From Legionella geestiana (GTDB taxonomy: Bacteria > Pseudomonadota > Gammaproteobacteria > Legionellales > Legionellaceae), in contig NZ_CP038271.1 of NCBI RefSeq assembly GCF_004571195.1, positions 1,292,001 to 1,356,000 of the forward strand: a stretch of DNA of 64,000 nt. Direction: 5' to 3'. Below, piece after piece: positions 58,640 through 64,000 of the stretch. A model generated the notes under the pieces. The model was not told where the DNA came from and ran no database searches. It saw only the letters and a list, made by a program, of their open reading frames with translations. Made by a program: the position numbers and the translations under genes. Within the stretch, counting starts at the first letter, position 1. Each line of letters begins with the position of its first letter.

Positions 58640-59310
58640 GCCGGGCATTGTAGCAAATTTGTTCTAATCAAACGATACCGGTCCGCATGAGTCTTGTGTC
58701 TATCCTCTGTGTACAGGCATTGAAAAGCTCTTAACAAGCAGGTGCATAACAGAGGGGCCTGAAACTGTCCACACCTTGCTCCCTCGTCAAAAGCGCACTT
58801 CCACACAGGGTAAATTTAAAGATAAGTACTTTGATTTAAATAGATTTATATGTGTTATCAACAGCGAAGTAGCTGCATAAACATAATAAAAAGAGAATAT
58901 ATGTATATTTATATTATTATGATGCAGGCGCTTGATAAGCACGGGTTTCCTTTTTACAGGACAATTTTTTTTAAATTACAAAAAATACATATACAGGAGT
59001 ATCTATCCTGGATTGCAGCGACGATTACGGTAACGAAAACGGGCACGCAGACGTTCACGTGATTATCGCGCCAGCAAAATATGTGCAAAACCCAGCGCTA
59101 AAGCCCCCCATAAACCGTGGATAATGAGGCCTGTTGAGCAGGAAGACGAGTTTTCCACATCTTGTACGTCCTATAAAAAGGAGGTTTTCTACAGGGTTTA
59201 TTAACAACTACGCCTATGTAAATATTAATTTTTTTATACTTAATCACAGAAAGGTGCCTGCCTTATAACAAACAAAAAATATAAATTTCTTATTTTATTT
59301 TTATTATGGC
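58640..59310. other. oriC: oriC candidate region
   Basis: The intergenic region between dnaA and rpmH (58496-59414) has DnaA-box-like nonamers: TTATCAACA at 58855-58863 (plus), TTATCCACG at 59116-59124 (minus) and TTTTCCACA at 59151-59159 (plus), each one base from TTATCCACA, plus weaker ones at 59198-59206 and 59240-59248. Strongly AT-rich blocks lie at 58835-58930 and 59205-59310 and could be the unwinding element. Position between dnaA and rpmH is the classic oriC place. The exact limits are uncertain. Confidence 0.75.
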
Positions 59311-59349
59311 CTGTGCATATGTTTCGGCATAAGCGCCAGTTACAAACGT

Positions 59350-59378
59350 TTGACACTGACTTGATATTTCACTATGAT
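59350..59378 (+). promoter_or_regulatory. rpmH promoter
   Basis: A perfect TTGACA (59350-59355), 17-base spacer and TATGAT (59373-59378) lie 36 bases before rpmH. This is the strongest sigma-70 promoter seen in the window and would drive rpmH-rnpA-yidD-yidC-mnmE. Confidence 0.85.
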
Positions 59379-59414
59379 CCCGAGCCTCATAAATCGATTG
59401 GCAGGTTTTTTTCC

Positions 59415-59549
59415 ATGAAACGTACTTTTCAACCCAGCAATCTAAAGCGTAAGCGTGATCACGGTTTTCGTGCACGTATGGCAACCCGTGGTGGTCGTCT
59501 GGTTCTCAAACGTCGTCGTGCCAAGGGCCGTAAGCGTTTGTCCGCGTAA
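59415..59549 (+). CDS. rpmH: 50S ribosomal protein L34
   Basis: 44 residues from ATG 59415; an upstream in-frame ATG is ignored because L34 always starts [14 protein letters not shown]. The basic sequence to KGRKRLSA is complete. Its stop is followed directly by the GTG of rnpA. Confidence 0.98.
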   Translation: MKRTFQPSNLKRKRDHGFRARMATRGGRLVLKRRRAKGRKRLSA

Positions 59550-59894
59550 GTGTCAACTTTCGGAAAGTCACGGCGGCTGTTGATTAAGCGGGATTTTGAC
59601 ACGGTTTTTGCCGACGCCAAAAAACTGGTCAACAGCGAGTTTGTCGTTTTGTACAGAGAAAATATGCTGGGACGAGCCCGTCTTGGCATGGCAATTTCAA
59701 AAAAAATGCTTGCCAGAGCCCATGAGCGCAACAGGATTAAGCGCCTTGTGCGAGAAGCTTTCCGAGAGGCATCCCTGCCACCCATTGACTTGATTTTTTT
59801 AGCCCGCAGCGGCCTTGGAGTGGTGGAAAATCGTGCTATTAGCGCCGGACTAGGCAAACTATGGAAAACCCTGAACGCAGCTTTCGACAAATAA
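59550..59894 (+). CDS. rnpA: ribonuclease P protein component
   Basis: 114 residues from GTG 59550, immediately after the rpmH stop. The RNR signature is seen as AHERNRIKRLVREAFR. It binds the RNase P RNA and helps 5' maturation of tRNA. It overlaps yidD by 34 bases. Confidence 0.96.
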   Translation: MSTFGKSRRLLIKRDFDTVFADAKKLVNSEFVVLYRENMLGRARLGMAISKKMLARAHERNRIKRLVREAFREASLPPIDLIFLARSGLGVVENRAISAGLGKLWKTLNAAFDK

Positions 59895-60109
59895 TCTGCC
59901 TGCCGATACGGTTTTACCAGTATTTGGTCAGCCCCTGCATTGGCGATGTTTGCCGGTTTTACCCGAGCTGTTCGTCGTATGCTGTTGAAGCCATAACGGT
60001 ACATGGCGCTTTTCGCGGAGTCTGGCTGTCTGTGAAACGTCTGCTGCGCTGTCACCCGTGGTCCATGGGTGGTTTTGATCCTGTATTACCCCTTAAAGAG
60101 AATTCCTGA
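59861..60109 (+). CDS. yidD: membrane protein insertion efficiency factor YidD
   Basis: 82 residues; conserved [27 protein letters not shown] and [16 protein letters not shown]. The small protein assists YidC. The start lies inside rnpA and the stop touches the yidC start (TGATG). Confidence 0.95.
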   Translation: MENPERSFRQIICLPIRFYQYLVSPCIGDVCRFYPSCSSYAVEAITVHGAFRGVWLSVKRLLRCHPWSMGGFDPVLPLKENS

Positions 60110-61794
60110 TGGATACCCGACGTGTCATATTGTTTGCTGCATTTGCACTGATTATCTACTCGCTCTACAGCCGCTGGCTGGAGGACTACCCACCGGTGAC
60201 CCATACGGTTGCGGCAGCGGAAAGTGCACCCTCTGAACAGGCGCTTTTGCCCGGAGGCCTTGGCAGTACGACTCCTGCAGCTGCTCATAACGGGAATCAG
60301 TCTCCCGTTCTCAAAACATCAATGCCCGAAACATCAGGCAAAACCATACAGGTTAAAACCGATGTTCTGAATGTGCAGATTGACCTCAATCATGGCGATA
60401 TCACGGGTGCTTTTCTCACCGATTACCCGGTAAGTTCTGAGGCAAAGGATAAACCCTTCCCGCTGCTATACAGTGCGGCGAACTCCAAATACATTGCCCG
60501 CAGTAATCTTGTGGTCAGTGATGGACAAACGGTAGAGCCTCTGTCGGTGTCTTATTCAAGTGCCAGAGAAATCTGGACACTCAATGAGGGCGAAAATACC
60601 CTGAAAGTGGTCCTTGAAGGACAGTCTGCAGATGGGCTTCGCGTAGAAAAAAGCTTCGTGTTTGAACGTGGAAGCTACCTTGTTAATGTGCAATATAACA
60701 TTGAAAATCAAGGGGATAATGCATGGCAGGGGTACTTTAATACCCAGCTTTTGCGAAGCTCGCCAACCGAAGATTCTTCAAGCATGTTTCATGTTGGCTC
60801 ATACACTGGCGGGTCTTACTCCAATCCCGGCAAGCGCAATTACCAGAAAGTCAGTTTTAAGGACATGGAAAAATCCAACCTTGATGTGGATGTTGCCAAA
60901 GGCGGCTGGATTGCCATGCAGCAGCATTATTTCCTGACGGCCTGGGTCGCGCCGGCAGATGCTGAAAGCCGTTTTTACACCCGGGCAAAGGGGGATGATT
61001 ACACCATTGGTGCAGTCAGTTCGCCCATCAAGCTGCAACCGAGGCAGTCGATTGAAGTATCTTCACGCCTGTATGCTGGCCCTGAAATCACCAGTACGTT
61101 AAAAGCCATCGCACCAGGGCTTGACTTGACGGTTGATTATGGCTGGTTATGGTTTTTATCTTCCATTCTTTTTTCCGTGATGAAAGCCATTCATTCCGTA
61201 GTGGGGAACTGGGGATGGGCGATTGTGCTGGTAACGCTGCTTGTGAAAGCCGCTTTTTACAGGCTGTCGGCGACCAGTTACAAATCCATGGCCGGCATGC
61301 GCAAACTGCAGCCAAAACTGCAGGCACTTCGTGAGCGTTTTGGTGATGACAAGGCTAAACTCAGCCAGGCAACGATGGAGCTTTACAGGGCCGAAAAAAT
61401 CAATCCGCTTGGCGGCTGCCTGCCGGTAGTGATTCAAATCCCTGTATTTATCGCGCTCTATTGGGTGTTGCTTGAGAGTGTGGAGCTGCGTCAGGCGCCC
61501 TTTATACTCTGGATTCAAGACCTCGCGGCTCCGGATCCCTGGCATATACTGCCGGTCATCATGGGGGCAACCATGCTGATTCAGCAGCGTCTGAATCCGG
61601 CGCCGCCCGATCCGATGCAGGCGAAAGTGATGATGTTTCTGCCGGTGCTCTTTACCGCACTTTTCTGGAATTTTCCTTCAGGACTGGTGTTGTACTGGAT
61701 TGTGAACAATACGCTCTCGATTCTGCAGCAGTGGTACATTACCCGCAAATACAGCGATGACAAGCCTGTTCCCGCAGGCCAGACGGCCCGCTGA
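60109..61794 (+). CDS. yidC: membrane protein insertase YidC
   Basis: 561 residues. An N-terminal membrane helix ([15 protein letters not shown]), a large periplasmic domain, then the conserved five-helix core with [28 protein letters not shown] and [20 protein letters not shown], typical of Gram-negative YidC. It inserts and folds inner membrane proteins with or without SecYEG. Confidence 0.97.
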   Translation: MDTRRVILFAAFALIIYSLYSRWLEDYPPVTHTVAAAESAPSEQALLPGGLGSTTPAAAHNGNQSPVLKTSMPETSGKTIQVKTDVLNVQIDLNHGDITGAFLTDYPVSSEAKDKPFPLLYSAANSKYIARSNLVVSDGQTVEPLSVSYSSAREIWTLNEGENTLKVVLEGQSADGLRVEKSFVFERGSYLVNVQYNIENQGDNAWQGYFNTQLLRSSPTEDSSSMFHVGSYTGGSYSNPGKRNYQKVSFKDMEKSNLDVDVAKGGWIAMQQHYFLTAWVAPADAESRFYTRAKGDDYTIGAVSSPIKLQPRQSIEVSSRLYAGPEITSTLKAIAPGLDLTVDYGWLWFLSSILFSVMKAIHSVVGNWGWAIVLVTLLVKAAFYRLSATSYKSMAGMRKLQPKLQALRERFGDDKAKLSQATMELYRAEKINPLGGCLPVVIQIPVFIALYWVLLESVELRQAPFILWIQDLAAPDPWHILPVIMGATMLIQQRLNPAPPDPMQAKVMMFLPVLFTALFWNFPSGLVLYWIVNNTLSILQQWYITRKYSDDKPVPAGQTAR

Positions 61795-63128
61795 TGGAGC
61801 CGAGGGACACCATCGTTGCCACCGCCACCCCGCCAGGCCGGGGGGGCGTTGGCATTGTTCGTGTCTCAGGTGAAAAAGCGCTTTCAATAGGAGCCGCCCT
61901 TTCCGGCAGTTCCTCATTACCGATTCGAACCGCACACTACTGCACTTTTACCACCCGCACCGGCGAACCCATCGATGAAGGTTTGCTGCTTGCCTTTAAA
62001 GCACCGCATTCTTTTACCGGAGAACATGTCGTTGAATTTCAATGCCATGGCTCGCCGATGGTGATGGATGCCCTGATACAGGCTTGTCTTATTGATGGAG
62101 CACGCCTGGCGCGGCCTGGCGAGTTTTCCGAACGCGCTTTTCTCAATGGAAAAATGGATCTTGCGCAGGCGGAAGCGGTTGCGGATTTAATAGACGCACA
62201 TTCTCAAACAGCCGCTCGCATGGCGCTTCGCTCGTTGCAGGGGGATTTTTCAAAGGCGGTCAGTCTGCTTGATGAAAAAATTGTATATCTTCGATTGTAT
62301 GTTGAGGCATCCATTGATTTTCCCGAAGAGGAAATTGATTTTTTAGGCGATGGTAAAGTTGCTGCCCTGCTCGATGAAATTTTTACGCTCTTTAACGAGT
62401 TGCGGGCAAAAACTGCGCAGGGAGCACTGGTACGTGAGGGGTTCACGGTTGTCATTGCCGGTGCGCCGAATGCCGGAAAATCTACCCTGATTAATCGCCT
62501 CGCGGGGCAGGAAGTTGCCATTGTAACGGATGTCGCCGGCACCACCCGTGATGTAATGCGCGAGCGGATACTGTTGTCAGGAATTCCTGTACAGGTAGTG
62601 GATACGGCAGGTCTTCGCGAAAGTACTGACGTCGTGGAGCAGGAAGGCATACGCCGCGCCTGGCAGGAAGTCGCACGGGCCGATTGCGTACTTCATGTGC
62701 AGGATGTGAACGCCACCACGGAACACACCCTGCAGGCAGCCCTGCAAAACGCTCTGCCAGAGAATGTGCCGATACTGCAGGTTTTTAACAAAGTGGATGT
62801 GTGCACGCAGAATCCACACCCTAAAGGCATCGCTATTTCCGCAAAAACCGGCGAAGGAATGGAGCAGCTCATTGAGGCGATTCTGAGCTGCATTGGTTAT
62901 CAGCCGCTCGAAGGGCAGTTTCTCGCGAGAAGACGCCACCTTGATGCGCTCGACAGAACACACGCGCATCTGGAATCTGGCAAACATGCCCTTCATCATC
63001 TGCGCGCGGGTGAGTTGCTTGCGGAAGATTTACGCCTCGCCCATCAGGCGCTTGGAGAAATCACCGGGCAATGCAGCGCTGATGAGCTGCTTGGGAAAAT
63101 TTTTGCAAGTTTTTGTATTGGGAAGTAA
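61794..63128 (+). CDS. mnmE: tRNA uridine-5-carboxymethylaminomethyl GTPase MnmE
   Basis: 444 residues; the start overlaps the yidC stop. N-terminal folate-binding domain ([21 protein letters not shown]), helical domain, inserted GTPase with G1 [17 protein letters not shown] and G3 DTAGL, and the C-terminal CIGK with the catalytic Cys. With MnmG it modifies U34 of certain tRNAs. A GTG codon opens no alternative frame; the gene is complete. Confidence 0.97.
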   Translation: MEPRDTIVATATPPGRGGVGIVRVSGEKALSIGAALSGSSSLPIRTAHYCTFTTRTGEPIDEGLLLAFKAPHSFTGEHVVEFQCHGSPMVMDALIQACLIDGARLARPGEFSERAFLNGKMDLAQAEAVADLIDAHSQTAARMALRSLQGDFSKAVSLLDEKIVYLRLYVEASIDFPEEEIDFLGDGKVAALLDEIFTLFNELRAKTAQGALVREGFTVVIAGAPNAGKSTLINRLAGQEVAIVTDVAGTTRDVMRERILLSGIPVQVVDTAGLRESTDVVEQEGIRRAWQEVARADCVLHVQDVNATTEHTLQAALQNALPENVPILQVFNKVDVCTQNPHPKGIAISAKTGEGMEQLIEAILSCIGYQPLEGQFLARRRHLDALDRTHAHLESGKHALHHLRAGELLAEDLRLAHQALGEITGQCSADELLGKIFASFCIGK

Positions 63129-63152
63129 TGTGGATAAGTGACTTGACAGGCA

Positions 63153-63213
63153 CTACCTGCTTTTAGTCATTGCCCATTCTGGTTCCGCATCATCTGTACT
63201 TGATTGGTCATCC
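63153..63213 (-). pseudogene. separated C-terminal end of the repeat protein gene
   Basis: On the minus strand these bases read DDQSSTDDAEPEWAMTKSR and stop TAG at 63153-63155. The first 12 residues repeat the DDQSSTDEAEPA of the partial gene at 63620, so this is the original 3' end, now cut off by the inserted element at about 63214-63610. Confidence 0.7.
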
Positions 63214-63223
63214 CTGCGCAGGC

Positions 63224-63589
63224 GCCGAGGAATCCCGACATATTTTTGTACAACGAGCATGCGGGTTCCGAACCATGCGTTGGCACCGTGCAACCTCCTG
63301 AATGGGTCCCCGCCTGCGCGGGGAAGACAGTGTGGGAGAGATTTTGGCCACTCTACAGGCCTGAAACCCTGTCATTCCCGCGCAGGCGGGAACCCATCCC
63401 TGTATTGGCACTGTGCTTTTTCAGGGATAGTTCCCTGCCTCCCGCGCCGGGTGATCCCGATTCTTTTTTTGCGAAAAATAACGCGATCACGGATTTGTAT
63501 GCACTTCAAGTTCTCAGTAACTCATCAAAGCCTTGTCTGCGCTGGTTGAAACTGGCCCGCTGTACAAAAATATATCGGGATTCCTCAGC
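63224..63589. mobile_element. MITE/REP-type element with 35-base terminal inverted repeats
   Basis: The ends 63224-63258 and 63555-63589 are inverted repeats with 31 of 35 bases identical (core GAGGAATCCCGA...ATATTTTTGTACA). Inside lie two REP-like hairpins, CCCCGCCTGCGCGGGG (63308-63323) and TTCCCGCGCAGGCGGGAA (63375-63392). No gene of its own. The full insertion probably spans about 63214-63610. Non-autonomous transposition by an element elsewhere is likely. Confidence 0.75.
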
Positions 63590-63619
63590 ACGCAGGCGGG
63601 GATCAATCCATGAAGTTGC

Positions 63620-64000
63620 TCACCTTTTACTTTGAGCAGTGGACTTCTCGCGGCGGTCGACAACTACAAAGTCATCATCAGAATCTTGTTTATTTGCATC
63701 AGCATGTAAATGACGTGCTGGTTCCGCTTCATCTGTACTTGATTGGTCATCCCCTGGGCTTGCTGCCGTTTTACTTTGAGCAGTTGACCTCACGTGGTGG
63801 TTGACATCTACAAAGTCATCATCAGAATCAATATCATGATCTTGTTTATTTCCAGCAGGTAAATCACTTGAACCGTACGGAGTGCCTCCCTGAATACCCC
63901 TTGCCTGTTGAGACCGGCCCTCAATCAAAGCCCCTATAACTCTTCCCGGCTCAAGCACCGTCTGAAACAGCATCCCAACGCTTCGACACATGCCTTCAAA
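63620..64000 (-). CDS. repeat-rich acidic protein (partial, 5' end beyond window)
   Basis: About 126 C-terminal codons are visible; the frame continues to the window edge, so the start is outside or at ATG 63991. The visible end has two acidic repeats with NKQD...SDDDFV.V and STAQSK, joined by AASPGDDQSSTDEAEPARH. It ends in a premature TGA (63620-63622) inside the second repeat, next to the inserted element. No family is recognised; the acidic repetitive tail suggests a disordered, perhaps exported, protein. Confidence 0.6.
   Translation of the reverse strand, partial: FEGMCRSVGMLFQTVLEPGRVIGALIEGRSQQARGIQGGTPYGSSDLPAGNKQDHDIDSDDDFVDVNHHVRSTAQSKTAASPGDDQSSTDEAEPARHLHADANKQDSDDDFVVVDRREKSTAQSKR
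63625..63866 (-). repeat. two direct coding repeats of about 90-100 bases
   Basis: 63625-63713 and 63769-63866 are similar direct copies (shared ACAAAGTCATCATCAGAATC and TTTTACTTTGAGCAG); the second has an 11-base insert. The spacer 63714-63768 has its own partner at 63176-63214 beyond the MITE. Confidence 0.8.

Noticed and set aside
59046-59062. Third parS-like sequence near TTCACGTGA in oriC
   Set aside because: Only the central 9 bases fit; the outer arms do not match, so it is too weak.
63204-63635. Open frames on both strands in the MITE/REP block
   Set aside because: They are translations of REP hairpins (phrases such as WVPACAGMTG and SPRRRGPI), a known annotation artefact.

Overview
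The window is a 64-kb piece of a gammaproteobacterial chromosome around the replication origin. On the minus strand gyrB, recF, dnaN and dnaA face rpmH, rnpA, yidD, yidC and mnmE on the plus strand, with an AT-rich DnaA-box region between them. Several features suggest a Legionellaceae-like intracellular bacterium: a PagP/Rcp lipid A palmitoyltransferase, a eukaryotic-type protein kinase, several large proteins with acidic C-termini that resemble secreted effectors, and the hfq-hflX and rnr-rlmB neighbourhoods. The taxon is an inference from gene content; no rRNA or tRNA gene was recognised.

Layout. 1-6.3 kb: surface polysaccharide locus (Wzz, an acetyltransferase, an unusual Wzx-glycosyltransferase fusion, a Wzy-like polymerase, a NeuD/PglD-like acyltransferase), then coq7. 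7.1-10.5 kb: AT-rich cassette with an XRE regulator, a possible sensor protein, an MHS-type MFS transporter and two small proteins. 10.6-19.2 kb: insertion-sequence graveyard (IS256 with an amber stop, an IS66 element with convergent tnpC, an IS256 with a frameshift, a coiled-coil orphan gene, an intact IS4 element with target duplication, a truncated IS481). 19.2-28 kb: ExoD, an amino acid permease, pagP, a predicted protein kinase, a DUF962 protein, rlmL and a TauE/SafE-DarP fusion. 28.2-35 kb: one gene for a giant protein of about 2290 residues with two P-loop ATPase modules. 35-40 kb: an outer membrane protein, a choloylglycine-hydrolase-family amidase, and the linked ATP-grasp ligase, 7TM transglutaminase-like and retropepsin-like genes. 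40-50 kb: pirin, a TlpA-like thioredoxin, hflX, hfq, a multi-membrane-span protein, DUF4254 and unknown genes, rnr, rlmB. 50-52 kb: a candidate cysteine protease and a small membrane protein downstream of gyrB. 52-63 kb: origin region, including two parS-like ParB sites. 63.1-64 kb: a MITE/REP-type element inserted in the repeat-rich 3' end of a gene that runs off the window.

The housekeeping genes cover replication start, tRNA modification, membrane protein insertion, RNA decay and ribosome maturation. The accessory genes mostly concern the cell surface (O-antigen, lipid A, outer membrane) and probable host interaction. The most striking items are the giant dual-ATPase protein, the predicted kinase, the possible papain/transglutaminase-like protein, the fusion proteins, the parS pair and the MITE insertion.
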